A DNA stretch of 7,359 nt from Gammaproteobacteria bacterium (GCA_029335925.2 JARJMX020000037.1:1-7359), one strand, 5' to 3'; counted from the stretch's first letter, positions 1 to 7,173 are shown. Translations and numbers: made by a program. Notes: generated by a model not told the origin, from the letters alone.

Positions 1-1095
1 GCGCGCGTTCTCCGCCTCGGTGCCGATGCTTACCCGCAGGAACTTCGGCAGACCGTAGTTGCCGACCGGGCGCACGATCACGCCCTGGCGCAGCAGGCCA
101 TCATACACCGGCATGGCCGGCCGCTGCATATCGATGCAGAGGAAGTTGCCGAGGCTGGGAAGGGCGGTCAGTCCGAGCTTGCTGAGTCCCTCGCGCACCT
201 GGGCCAGCCCTGCGCGATTAAGCTCGCGGGTGCAACGCACATGCTCGAGGTCGGCAAGCGCCTCGCGCGCCGCCTCCAGGGCGAGCAGATTGACATTGAA
301 CGGCTGACGCACCCGGTTGAGCACCTCTGCAATCTGTGGGTTGGACACTGCATAACCCACCCGCAGCCCGGCCAGTCCATGGATCTTGGAGAAGGTCCGG
401 GTAACGACTAGGTTGGGGAAGTCGTCCAGCCACTCGACGGCGTTGGGGAAATCCGAGTTGGGCTCGACATACTCGATGTAGGCCTCATCTACCACCACCA
501 GCACATCCCTGGGCAGGGAGGCTAGAAAATCGCGCAGGGCATCGCGCTCAACCCAGGTCCCGGTGGGATTGTTGGGGTTGGCGAGAAACACTACGCGGGT
601 GGTCTCATCCACGGCTGCCCTGAGGGCAGCCAGATCATGGCCATAGGGCTGGGTGGGATGGTCCGCTGGCAGGGCGCGCGCCCGCTGGGCAATGCCGCCG
701 ACCGCCTGGGTGCTGATGGGGTAGACGGCAAAGGCATACTCGGAGAACACCGCCCCCCGTCCGGGCCCCAGGAAGGCGCGGGCGATGAGATCCAGGACAT
801 CATTGGAGCCATGGCCAAGGGTTATACCCTCAACCCGGACCCCGAGGTGCGCGGCCAGGGCCTGCTTGAGGGCATGGCCGCTGCCATCCGGATAGAGGTA
901 CACCTGCGGCAGCAGGGCGCGCATGGCCTCCAACGCCCGCGGCGAGGGACCGAGCGGGTTCTCGTTGGAAGCAAGCTTGATCGCCCCGCGGATGCCGAGC
1001 TCACGCTCGAGCTCTTCAATAGGCTTGCCAGGGACATAGGGAGCCAGCCCTGCCACCTGAGGCGAGGCCAAGGTAAGCCATGGATGGTTGCTCAT
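1..1095 (-). CDS. hisC: Histidinol-phosphate aminotransferase, HisC2 type (3' end cut by window edge)
   Basis: PLP-dependent class I/II aminotransferase (fold type I), cytosolic. It converts imidazole-acetol phosphate and glutamate to histidinol phosphate; homologues beside pheA often also act on phenylpyruvate and 4-hydroxyphenylpyruvate. The frame is open for 365 codons and runs off the left edge. Family members are about 355-370 residues, so only a few C-terminal residues are missing. Visible motifs: SNENP (residues 43-47), NPNNPTGT (173-180, cofactor site Asn), DEAY (203-206, Asp to the pyridine nitrogen), RTFSKIHGLAGLRVGY (233-248) with Schiff-base lysine K237 and phosphate-binding R245, and FLRVSIGT (352-359) with R354 expected to hold the substrate carboxylate. 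The ATG overlaps the pheA TGA as ATGA, and no good Shine-Dalgarno site lies at normal spacing, so translation is probably coupled to pheA. Role in aromatic transamination is inferred from context; aminotransferase identity is firm. Confidence 0.95.
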   Translation of the reverse strand, partial: MSNHPWLTLASPQVAGLAPYVPGKPIEELERELGIRGAIKLASNENPLGPSPRALEAMRALLPQVYLYPDGSGHALKQALAAHLGVRVEGITLGHGSNDVLDLIARAFLGPGRGAVFSEYAFAVYPISTQAVGGIAQRARALPADHPTQPYGHDLAALRAAVDETTRVVFLANPNNPTGTWVERDALRDFLASLPRDVLVVVDEAYIEYVEPNSDFPNAVEWLDDFPNLVVTRTFSKIHGLAGLRVGYAVSNPQIAEVLNRVRQPFNVNLLALEAAREALADLEHVRCTRELNRAGLAQVREGLSKLGLTALPSLGNFLCIDMQRPAMPVYDGLLRQGVIVRPVGNYGLPKFLRVSIGTEAENAR

Positions 1096-2201
1096 GCCGA
1101 AAGTACCGCCTTGGGATAGGAGCCGAACACACGCAACCAGACCGCATGCTGCTCAAGCTCACGTAGGGCCTCGGCAACCCTAGGTTCACGTCGGTGCCCT
1201 TCAAGATCAATGAAGAACAGGTATTCCCAGGCCCGCGCACGCACTGGGCGGGACTCGATCCGGGTGAGGCTGATGCCCCGCTCCGCCAGCGGTTTGAGCA
1301 ACCGATAGAGTGCCCCCGGCTGATTGGCCGTGGAGACAGCGAGCGAGGTCTTATCCTCCCCGCTCGGCTCGGCATCGCTCGTCCCCAGCACCACAAAACG
1401 CGTGGTGTTGTGCGCCTCATCCTCGATGTTCGCCGCCAGGATCGGGAGCTGATAAAGTTCGGCTGCAAGCTCGGGGGCAATCGCAGCCGCCCCCTCTTTC
1501 GCGGCGGCCAGGCGCGCGCCCTCGCCATTGCTGCTCACTGGTACGCGCTTGGCCTGCGGCAGGTGCTCGTCCAGCCAGCGCCGACACTGCCCAAGGGCCT
1601 GGGCATGGCCGTACACACGGCGAACCTCCGTGAGGGCGCTGCTTTTGCAAAGAAGCTGATGATGAACACGAAGGGCCAGCTCGCCGCAGATCGACAGGTC
1701 GTAGGCCAGCAGGGCCTCCTGCGTCTGGGCGACGCCGCCCTCGGTGGAATTCTCCACCGGAGCCACGCCATAGGCGGCGTTCCCCGAGGCCACCGCACGG
1801 AACACCTCGGGAATGGAATGACAGGGCACGAGTGTGGCGGCATGGCCGAACTGGCGCAGGGCGGCCATCTGGCTGAAGGTGCCTGCGGGACCGAGATAGG
1901 CCACGCGGATCGGTTGCTCCAAGGCCAGGCAAGCCGACATGATCTCGCGGAACAGCCAGGCGATGCTGGCATCACTCAGAGGCCCCGGGTTGAGTTCCTG
2001 GACGCGGCGTAGAACCTGCGCCTCCCGCTCGGGGCGATAGAACTGGATGCTGCCCTCGCCTTCCTTCGCGCGCTTAATCTTCCCCACGGTGTGGGCCAGA
2101 TGCGCGCGCTCGGACAGCAGTTCCAGTAGCCGCTGGTCAACCTGGTCGATACGCTCACGTACCTCCTCAAGCCGCGGCAACGGCTTTACGCCCTCCTTCA
2201 T
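1092..2201 (-). CDS. pheA: Bifunctional chorismate mutase / prephenate dehydratase (P-protein)
   Basis: Makes phenylpyruvate, the phenylalanine precursor, from chorismate through prephenate. The 369-residue frame has three domains. An AroQ chorismate mutase spans about 9-97, with R15, R32, K43, R59 and E60 aligning to E. coli active-site residues R11, R28, K39, R51 and E52; E95 stands where E. coli has Gln88. Prephenate dehydratase spans about 98-275, with YLGPAGTFS (102-110), PVENSTEGGV (148-157) and the catalytic TRF motif (T267-R268-F269). A C-terminal ACT domain, about 285-362, carries GALY (296-299) and ESRP (316-319), the latter typical of phenylalanine feedback binding, so allosteric inhibition by Phe is likely. 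The length is slightly below the 386 of E. coli. The ATG lies 6 bases after the serA stop. No Shine-Dalgarno site precedes it, but a perfect one lies just inside the frame, so a TTG start at codon 8 (2178-2180; 362 residues) is a real alternative. No leader-peptide attenuator is visible; the gene is embedded in an operon. Confidence 0.97.
   Translation of the reverse strand: MKEGVKPLPRLEEVRERIDQVDQRLLELLSERAHLAHTVGKIKRAKEGEGSIQFYRPEREAQVLRRVQELNPGPLSDASIAWLFREIMSACLALEQPIRVAYLGPAGTFSQMAALRQFGHAATLVPCHSIPEVFRAVASGNAAYGVAPVENSTEGGVAQTQEALLAYDLSICGELALRVHHQLLCKSSALTEVRRVYGHAQALGQCRRWLDEHLPQAKRVPVSSNGEGARLAAAKEGAAAIAPELAAELYQLPILAANIEDEAHNTTRFVVLGTSDAEPSGEDKTSLAVSTANQPGALYRLLKPLAERGISLTRIESRPVRARAWEYLFFIDLEGHRREPRVAEALRELEQHAVWLRVFGSYPKAVLSA
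2191..2198 (-). promoter_or_regulatory. Strong Shine-Dalgarno site just inside the annotated pheA frame
   Basis: Minus-strand AAGGAGGG immediately follows the first pheA ATG (2199-2201). It is the best anti-16S match in the window, yet the ATG that precedes it has no recognisable site of its own. The core AAGGAGG (2192-2198) lies 11 bases before a TTG at 2178-2180, a slightly long but workable spacing. That TTG would give a protein starting PRLEEVRERID, still with the complete first helix of chorismate mutase. It may therefore define the real pheA start. Alternatively the ATG is used through coupling to serA, whose stop is 6 bases away. Confidence 0.5.
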
Positions 2202-2207
2202 GACCGA

Positions 2208-3371
2208 TCAGATCACGCGGACGTTGAGCACACCGTCGATGGCGCGAATGGTCTCCACGGCAGCGGCCGGAACCTCGCCCTCGACATCGATCAGGGTGTA
2301 AGCCAGATCACCACGGGACTCATTGACCATGTGGACGATGTTGACCTTATGGCTACCGAGGATGTGCGACATCTGGCCGACCATATCCGGCAGGTTCTTG
2401 TTGGCGATGGCCAGGCGATAGGGGCCCTTGCGCGGCAGCTTCACTTCCGGGAAGTTCACGGAATTGATGATGTTGCCGTTCTCAAGGAAGTCGCGCACCT
2501 GCTCGGCGACCATGATCGCGCAGTTATCCTCGGCCTCGACGGTGGAGGCGCCCAGGTGCGGCAGGGTGATGCAGCGCGGATGGTTCTTGGTGGCGTTGGT
2601 CGGAAAGTCGGACACATAGGCATGCGCCTTGCCAGAATTCAGCGCTTCGATCATCGCGGCCTCGTCCACCACGCCTTCACGCGCGAAGTTGAGCACCACG
2701 ACCTTGTCCTTCATGAACTTCAAGCGCTCGGCGTTGATCAGGTTGCGGGTCGAGTCGATCAGCGGCACGTGGAAGGTGACGAAGTCCGACTTGACCAGCA
2801 CCTCGTCTATGCTGCTCGCCTGCTGCACGTCCGCGGACAGTTCCCAGGCCCGCTCGACGGTGATACCCGGATCGAAGCCAACCACCTTCATGCCGAGCGC
2901 ACGCGCGGCGTTGGCTACCCGTACGCCGATGGCCCCCAGGCCGATCACACCCAGGGTGCGCCCAGGCAGCTCGAAGCCGACGTAGTTCTTCTTGCCATCC
3001 TCAACCGCCTTGTGCAAGAAGGCATCATCCCCCTCCAGCTCCACGGCGAACTTCCAAGCCTGGGGAATGTTGCGCGCGGCCATCAGCATGCCGGCGATGA
3101 CCAGTTCCTTCACCGCGTTGGCGTTGGCGCCCGGGGCGTTGAACACCACGATGCCCTTCTCGCTCATCTCCTTGACCGGAATATTGTTCACCCCAGCGCC
3201 AGCGCGGCCGACGGCCTTTAAGGTGGCGGGGATCTCCATGCCGTGCATCTTGGCGGAGCGCACCAAGATGGCGTCCGGGTGCTGGATCTCAGAGGCAATC
3301 TCGTACTTGTCGCGCGGCAAACGGTCCAGGCCAACAGCCGAGATATTGTTTAGAGTAAGGATCTTGTACAT
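2208..3371 (-). CDS. serA: D-3-phosphoglycerate dehydrogenase, short ACT-domain type
   Basis: NAD-dependent oxidation of 3-phosphoglycerate to 3-phosphohydroxypyruvate, the first step of serine synthesis. The 387-residue protein has the D-2-hydroxyacid dehydrogenase layout: a split substrate domain (about 1-100 and 285-312) with RAGAGVNNI (56-64), a Rossmann domain (about 100-285) with GLGAIG (144-149) and acidic D167 at the end of the second strand (NAD preference), then a single C-terminal ACT domain (about 318-387). It lacks the intervening domain of long SerA proteins. Catalytic R231 (in NFAREGVVDE) and H272 (in PHLGAST) are present, but the position of E. coli Glu269 is N259 (FPTN in place of FPTE). 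In the ACT domain N326 and N344 align with E. coli serine-contact residues N346 and N364, so serine feedback is possible. It starts at ATG with a good ribosome site, 28 bases after serC, its next enzyme in the pathway. SerA function rests on family resemblance and the serC neighbour; a related 2-hydroxyacid dehydrogenase cannot be excluded. Confidence 0.9.
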   Translation of the reverse strand: MYKILTLNNISAVGLDRLPRDKYEIASEIQHPDAILVRSAKMHGMEIPATLKAVGRAGAGVNNIPVKEMSEKGIVVFNAPGANANAVKELVIAGMLMAARNIPQAWKFAVELEGDDAFLHKAVEDGKKNYVGFELPGRTLGVIGLGAIGVRVANAARALGMKVVGFDPGITVERAWELSADVQQASSIDEVLVKSDFVTFHVPLIDSTRNLINAERLKFMKDKVVVLNFAREGVVDEAAMIEALNSGKAHAYVSDFPTNATKNHPRCITLPHLGASTVEAEDNCAIMVAEQVRDFLENGNIINSVNFPEVKLPRKGPYRLAIANKNLPDMVGQMSHILGSHKVNIVHMVNESRGDLAYTLIDVEGEVPAAAVETIRAIDGVLNVRVI

Positions 3372-3378
3372 CGTATAA

Positions 3379-3384
3379 CCCCTT
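3379..3384 (-). promoter_or_regulatory. Ribosome binding site of serA
   Basis: Minus-strand AAGGGG lies 7 bases before the serA ATG (3369-3371), in the 28-base gap after the serC stop. The spacing is ideal and fixes the serA start. No promoter or terminator is seen in this gap, which supports cotranscription with serC. Confidence 0.8.
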
Positions 3385-3399
3385 GATTTATTGGCTTGA

Positions 3400-4494
3400 T
3401 CACCCGTGACGACGAGCGAAATCGTTCATGAAATCGACCAGCGCATCGACACCGGCCTCCGGCATGGCGTTGTAGATGCTGGCGCGCATGCCACCGACCG
3501 AGCGGTGACCGGCCAGGTTTGACAGGCCGGCGGCCTCAGCCTCCTTGAGGAAGATCTTGTCCAGCTCGCTGTTGGCAAGGATAAACGGCACGTTCATCCA
3601 GGAGCGGCACTTCTTATCCACCGGGTTGGAGTAGAACGGTGAGTTGTCAATTGCATCGTACAGCTTTTGCGCCTTGCGCTTGTTGATTTCAGCCATCGCC
3701 GCCAGACCGCCCTTGGCCAGAAGGTGTTCAAACACCAAGCCAGCAATGTACCAGGCGTAGGTCGGCGGGGTGTTGTACATTGAGCGGTTGTCGGCGTGGA
3801 TCTTGTAATCGAACATGGTCGGGGTCCCCGGCAGGGTCTGGCCGATCAGATCCTCACGCACGATGACGATGGTCAGGCCAGCCGGACCGATGTTCTTCTG
3901 CGCACCGGCGTAGATCACGCCGAACTTGGATACGTCCACCGGACGGGAGAGGATGGTGGAGGACATGTCGGCCACCAGCGGGATGTCGCCGGTCTCCGGG
4001 ATGTAGCCGAACTCCACGCCAGCGATGGTCTCGTTCGGGGTGTAGTGCACATAGGCCGCGTCCTTGCTGAACGACAGCTCGGAGGCGTCCGGCAGGGTGG
4101 TGTACTTGCTGCCCTTGGTGTCGGCGACGATGTTGACGTTGCAGTAACGCCTAGCCTCAGCGACAGCCTTCTCGGACCAGTGGCCGGTATTCAGGTAGTC
4201 GGCGCTAGCCTTGCCGCGCAACAAATTCATCGGGACCATGGAAAACTGTGCGGAGGCGCCGCCTTGGAGGAAGAGCACCTTATAGTGATCGGGGATGGCC
4301 ATCAGCTTGCGCAGGTTAGCCTCGGCCTTCTCGGCGATGGAGATGTACTCTTTGCCGCGATGGCTCATCTCCATCACGGACATGCCGGAGCCGTTCCAGT
4401 CCAGCATTTCCTCACGTGCACGCTCAAGGACCTCGGTCGGCAGCATGGCCGGGCCGGCGCTGAAGTTGTAAACCCTCTTCTGGGTATGAGCCAT
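3400..4494 (-). CDS. serC: Phosphoserine aminotransferase
   Basis: PLP enzyme of the class V aminotransferase family. It converts 3-phosphohydroxypyruvate and glutamate to O-phosphoserine, and in gammaproteobacteria also makes 4-phosphohydroxythreonine for pyridoxal phosphate synthesis. From the ATG at 4494 the protein is 364 residues, close to E. coli SerC (362). Motifs: N-terminal [11 protein letters not shown] (9-19), [10 protein letters not shown] (41-50), QGGASAQF (77-84), TGHWSEKA (103-110) with W106 expected to stack on the cofactor, ADMSS (175-179) with D176, [12 protein letters not shown] (196-207) with Schiff-base lysine K200, and [16 protein letters not shown] (330-345), whose basic residues bind substrate phosphate and carboxylate. 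The frame extends 6 codons further to a TTG at 4512. The ATG is preferred because a strong Shine-Dalgarno site lies 5 bases before it, whereas the TTG overlaps the gyrA stop and would place that site within the coding sequence. It follows gyrA by 14 bases. Confidence 0.97.
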   Translation of the reverse strand: MAHTQKRVYNFSAGPAMLPTEVLERAREEMLDWNGSGMSVMEMSHRGKEYISIAEKAEANLRKLMAIPDHYKVLFLQGGASAQFSMVPMNLLRGKASADYLNTGHWSEKAVAEARRYCNVNIVADTKGSKYTTLPDASELSFSKDAAYVHYTPNETIAGVEFGYIPETGDIPLVADMSSTILSRPVDVSKFGVIYAGAQKNIGPAGLTIVIVREDLIGQTLPGTPTMFDYKIHADNRSMYNTPPTYAWYIAGLVFEHLLAKGGLAAMAEINKRKAQKLYDAIDNSPFYSNPVDKKCRSWMNVPFILANSELDKIFLKEAEAAGLSNLAGHRSVGGMRASIYNAMPEAGVDALVDFMNDFARRHG

Positions 4495-4499
4495 GGGAA

Positions 4500-4510
4500 C
4501 TCCCCTCTTC
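4500..4510 (-). promoter_or_regulatory. Ribosome binding site of serC, decides the start
   Basis: Minus-strand GAAGAGGGGAG, with core AGGGGAG at 4500-4506, lies 5 bases before ATG 4492-4494. It overlaps the gyrA stop codon (4509-4511), so ribosomes ending gyrA would reach it directly. This supports the ATG over the upstream in-frame TTG at 4510-4512. Confidence 0.82.
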
Positions 4511-7103
4511 AAATTATTTGATCTGTGGATTCTGATGGAGCGTCGGCGGCCTCTTCGGCCTCGCCCACGCTCTGGATGCGTTCAATCTGGACCAGATGCT
4601 CGTCCTTGCCGAGACGGATCAGGGTCACCCCTTGAGTGTTGCGTCCAAGGCGGGATACCTCAGCAACGGGGGTACGCACCAGCGTGCCCTGGTCGCTAAT
4701 CAGCATCAGTTCGTCCTCTTCCGCCACCTGCACCGCGCCGACCAGCAGGCCGTTGCGCTCGCTGGTCTGCAGGGCGATCACGCCTTGGCCGCCCCGCCCA
4801 TGGCGCGGGAACTCATTGAGGGGGGTGCGCTTGCCGTAGCCGTTCTCGGAGGCGGTCAGGATATCGCTCTTGTTGTCACCGTCCTGGGCCACAATCATCG
4901 ATACCACGGTCTGACCCTCCGCCAGGCGGATACCGATCACCCCGGAGGCGCTGCGCCCCATGGCCCGTACGTCGGTCTCCGGGAAGCGGATGACCTTGCC
5001 GGCGTTAGTGAACAGCATCACGTCCTGCGCACCGTCGGTCAGCGCCGCGCCGATCAGGCTGTCGCCCTCACGGATGTCGATGGCGATGATGCCACTCGGA
5101 CGCGGACGGGAGAACTCCGAAAGAGGGGTCTTCTTGACAATGCCGTTACGGGTAGCAAACAGCACGTAGGCATCGGAGGAGAAATCGCGCAACGGTAGCA
5201 GGGCCTCGATGCGCTCACCCTCCTCTAGCGGCAGGATGTTGACGATCGGCCGGCCACGGGCCTGGGCACCGCCCTCCGGCAGCTCCCACACCTTCTTCCA
5301 GTAGACACGGCCGCGACTGGTAAAGAGCATGATCATGTCATGGGAGCCTGCCACCAGCAGCTTCTGGATGGCGTCCTCGCCCTTGACCTTCGCCGCGCTG
5401 CGACCGCGCCCCCCCCGATGCTGGGCCTGGTAGTCAGACAGCGACTGGGTCTTGATGTAGCCGGCATGCGAGAGGGTCACCACCCGCTGCTCCTTGGCGA
5501 TCAGATCCTCCTCGGAAAGATCGGCACGGGCCGCCTGGATCTCGGTACGGCGCGCATCGGCGTACTGGGTACGGATCGCTACCAACTCCTCGCGGATTAC
5601 CGCCATCAGCCGGTCGGGATTGGCCAGGATTTCAAGCAGCTCGGCGATGGTGTTGAGGATCTCAGCGAACTCATCGACGATCTTCTCCTGCTCAAGACCG
5701 GTCAGGCGGTGCAGGCGCAGCTCGAGGATGGCCTGGGCCTGTGCTGGGGAAAGCCGGTAAGTGCCGTCCTCTGCCATGCCGAAGCTGGCATCCAGTCCTT
5801 CGGGGCGCGATGCCGAGGCACCGGCGCGGGCCAGCATCTCGCGCACCAGGCCCGCCTGCCAGCGGCGCTCGAGCAGTTGTTCCTTGGCCTTAGCGGGGCT
5901 GGCCGCAGCCTTGATCAGGGCGATGATCTCGTCGATGTTGGCCAGCGCGACCGCAAGCCCTTCCAAGATATGGGCCCGATCACGCGCCTTGCGCAGGTCG
6001 AACAGGGTGCGACGGGTGACCACGTCACGGCGGTGGCGCAGGAAGGCTTCCAGCATGTCGCGCAGCGGCAGGGTGCGCGGCTGGCCGTCGACCAAGGCGA
6101 CCATGTTGATCCCAAACACGATCTGTAGCTGGGTCTGCTGGTAGAGGTTGTTGAGCAACACCTCGGCCATCTCGCCGCGCTTGACCTCGATCACCACGCG
6201 CAGTCCGTCCTTGTCGGACTCATCGCGCAACTCCGCGATACCCTCGATTTTCTTCTCCTTGACCAGCTCGGCGATGCGCTCGATTAGACGCGCCTTGTTC
6301 ACCTGGTAGGGAAGCTCAGTAACGATGATGGTCTGGCGACCGGTGCGCTCGTCCTCCTCGATGTGCGCACGGGCACGCACCTGGATGCGGCCACGGCCGG
6401 TCAGGTAGGCCTCGCGGATACCAGCACCGCCGAAGATGATGCCGGCGGTCGGAAAGTCAGGCCCCGGTACCAGTTCGAGCAGACGATCGTCCGTCACGGT
6501 CGGATCGTCTACCAGGGCCAGGCAGGCATCGATAACCTCACCGAGGTTGTGCGGCGGGATATTGGTTGCCATACCGACAGCGATGCCGGATGAGCCGTTG
6601 ATCAGCAGGTTGGGGATGCGAGTCGGGAAGACCGCGGGCTCACGCTCAGAGCCGTCGTAATTCGGCACGAAATCGACGGTGTCCTTATCGATATCCGCCT
6701 GCAGCTCATGCGCGATGCGGGCCTGGCGCACCTCGGTGTAACGCATCGCGGCCGGGGCATCGCCGTCGATCGAGCCGAAGTTGCCCTGGCCATCGACCAG
6801 CACATAGCGCATGGAAAAGGGCTGGGCCATGCGCACGATGGTGTCGTACACCGCCGCGTCACCGTGCGGGTGGTATTTACCGATGACATCACCGACCACG
6901 CGGGCCGATTTCTTGTAGGGCTTGTTCCAGTCGTTGCCCAGCTGGCTCATGGCGTACAGGGCGCGGCGATGTACAGGCTTTAGGCCGTCACGAACATCAG
7001 GCAGGGCCCGGCCAACGATAACGCTCATGGCGTAGTCCATGTAGGACTGACGCATCTCGTCTTCGAGGTTGACCGTAAAGATCTCCTTGGCAAAATCAGC
7101 CAT
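4509..7103 (-). CDS. gyrA: DNA gyrase subunit A
   Basis: With GyrB forms the A2B2 type IIA topoisomerase that introduces negative supercoils using ATP. The 864 residues (E. coli 875) are complete. The N-terminal breakage-reunion part includes the winged-helix region with the quinolone-determining segment [14 protein letters not shown] (75-88), the catalytic pair R121-Y122, and I174 in [16 protein letters not shown], the residue that wedges DNA in E. coli numbering. A tower and long coiled coil with the C-gate follow (about 340-520). The C-terminal wrapping beta-pinwheel (about 530-840) begins with the GyrA-box QHRGGRG (561-567). An acidic tail (E848, E850, E851, D854, E858, D861) follows, as in other proteobacterial GyrA. 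The GyrA-box rules out ParC. Position 83 is Ala (codon 6855-6857) where E. coli has Ser. The start at MADFAKEI is conserved, although only a weak GAG ribosome site lies upstream. Eight consecutive Gs encode part of the GyrA-box. It is the first gene of the cluster after its own likely promoter. Confidence 0.98.
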   Translation of the reverse strand: MADFAKEIFTVNLEDEMRQSYMDYAMSVIVGRALPDVRDGLKPVHRRALYAMSQLGNDWNKPYKKSARVVGDVIGKYHPHGDAAVYDTIVRMAQPFSMRYVLVDGQGNFGSIDGDAPAAMRYTEVRQARIAHELQADIDKDTVDFVPNYDGSEREPAVFPTRIPNLLINGSSGIAVGMATNIPPHNLGEVIDACLALVDDPTVTDDRLLELVPGPDFPTAGIIFGGAGIREAYLTGRGRIQVRARAHIEEDERTGRQTIIVTELPYQVNKARLIERIAELVKEKKIEGIAELRDESDKDGLRVVIEVKRGEMAEVLLNNLYQQTQLQIVFGINMVALVDGQPRTLPLRDMLEAFLRHRRDVVTRRTLFDLRKARDRAHILEGLAVALANIDEIIALIKAAASPAKAKEQLLERRWQAGLVREMLARAGASASRPEGLDASFGMAEDGTYRLSPAQAQAILELRLHRLTGLEQEKIVDEFAEILNTIAELLEILANPDRLMAVIREELVAIRTQYADARRTEIQAARADLSEEDLIAKEQRVVTLSHAGYIKTQSLSDYQAQHRGGRGRSAAKVKGEDAIQKLLVAGSHDMIMLFTSRGRVYWKKVWELPEGGAQARGRPIVNILPLEEGERIEALLPLRDFSSDAYVLFATRNGIVKKTPLSEFSRPRPSGIIAIDIREGDSLIGAALTDGAQDVMLFTNAGKVIRFPETDVRAMGRSASGVIGIRLAEGQTVVSMIVAQDGDNKSDILTASENGYGKRTPLNEFPRHGRGGQGVIALQTSERNGLLVGAVQVAEEDELMLISDQGTLVRTPVAEVSRLGRNTQGVTLIRLGKDEHLVQIERIQSVGEAEEAADAPSESTDQII
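5409..5416 (-). repeat. Eight-G mononucleotide tract within gyrA
   Basis: On the coding strand the run reads as CGG GGG GGG before CGC, covering residues R563-G565 of the GyrA-box. A one-base gain gives a stop at 5338-5340 (about 588 residues). A one-base loss gives a stop at 5333-5335 (about 589 residues). Either would remove the wrapping domain. As sequenced the frame is intact. Confidence 0.9.
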
Positions 7104-7142
7104 GTGCGATGATACTCGGTTTAGGGCACATCAAAGCCAAAA

Positions 7143-7151
7143 ACTATACCA
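7143..7151 (-). promoter_or_regulatory. Candidate gyrA promoter, extended -10
   Basis: Minus-strand TGGTATAGT is a TGn-extended -10 element (TATAGT at 7143-7148, TG at 7150-7151). No acceptable -35 hexamer is found at 15-18 bases upstream, which fits an extended -10 promoter. Transcription would start near 7136, giving a leader of roughly 33 bases before the gyrA ATG. In E. coli gyrA the -10 region is involved in stimulation by DNA relaxation; whether that holds here is unknown. Confidence 0.55.
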
Positions 7152-7173
7152 CAGGCGAGCCAAACCGCCTGCG
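7150..7173 (-). repeat. Inverted repeat between mtnA and gyrA
   Basis: The arms CAGGCG (7166-7171 on the coding side) and CGCCTG (7152-7157) match perfectly around an 8-base loop. As RNA the stem extends to 8 pairs including one G-U (7150-7157 with 7166-7173). It covers the place of a -35 box and touches the extended -10. A run of five T (7139-7143) follows 6 bases after the stem, so it may instead be, or also be, a weak terminator for mtnA. Confidence 0.5.

Noticed and set aside
1194..2012. Plus-strand open frame of 272 codons antisense to pheA
   Set aside because: All PheA catalytic motifs are in the opposite strand over this whole stretch; the plus-strand product has no domain features and is a shadow of GC-biased third positions.
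2331..3221. Long plus-strand open frame of 296 codons antisense to serA
   Set aside because: It lies wholly opposite a clear serA, has no ribosome site or recognisable motif, and its composition is that expected from the complementary strand of a GC-rich gene.
3372..3399. TTATAC near the serA start as a -10 promoter element
   Set aside because: Transcription from it would begin at or within the serA start codon, and no -35 is found; the gap is better explained as an operon spacer with a ribosome site.
4495..4512. Upstream TTG start for serC giving six extra residues
   Set aside because: The TTG overlaps the gyrA stop, and the strong ribosome site would fall inside the coding region. The ATG at 4494 has ideal spacing and yields the usual family length.
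3796..4521. Plus-strand open frame of 241 codons antisense to serC
   Set aside because: It covers the SerC N-terminal half including its PLP lysine region and has the Gly/His/Asp-rich, motif-free look of an antisense shadow.
5340..6128. Plus-strand open frame of 262 codons antisense to gyrA
   Set aside because: It is opposite the conserved GyrA coiled coil and GyrA-box; no signal for expression and no domain is visible.
7104..7130. TATCAT (minus strand) close to the gyrA ATG as a -10 box
   Set aside because: It would start transcription about at the ATG, and the possible -35 elements TTGATG or TTGGCT are 14 or 20 bases away, both outside the usual range.
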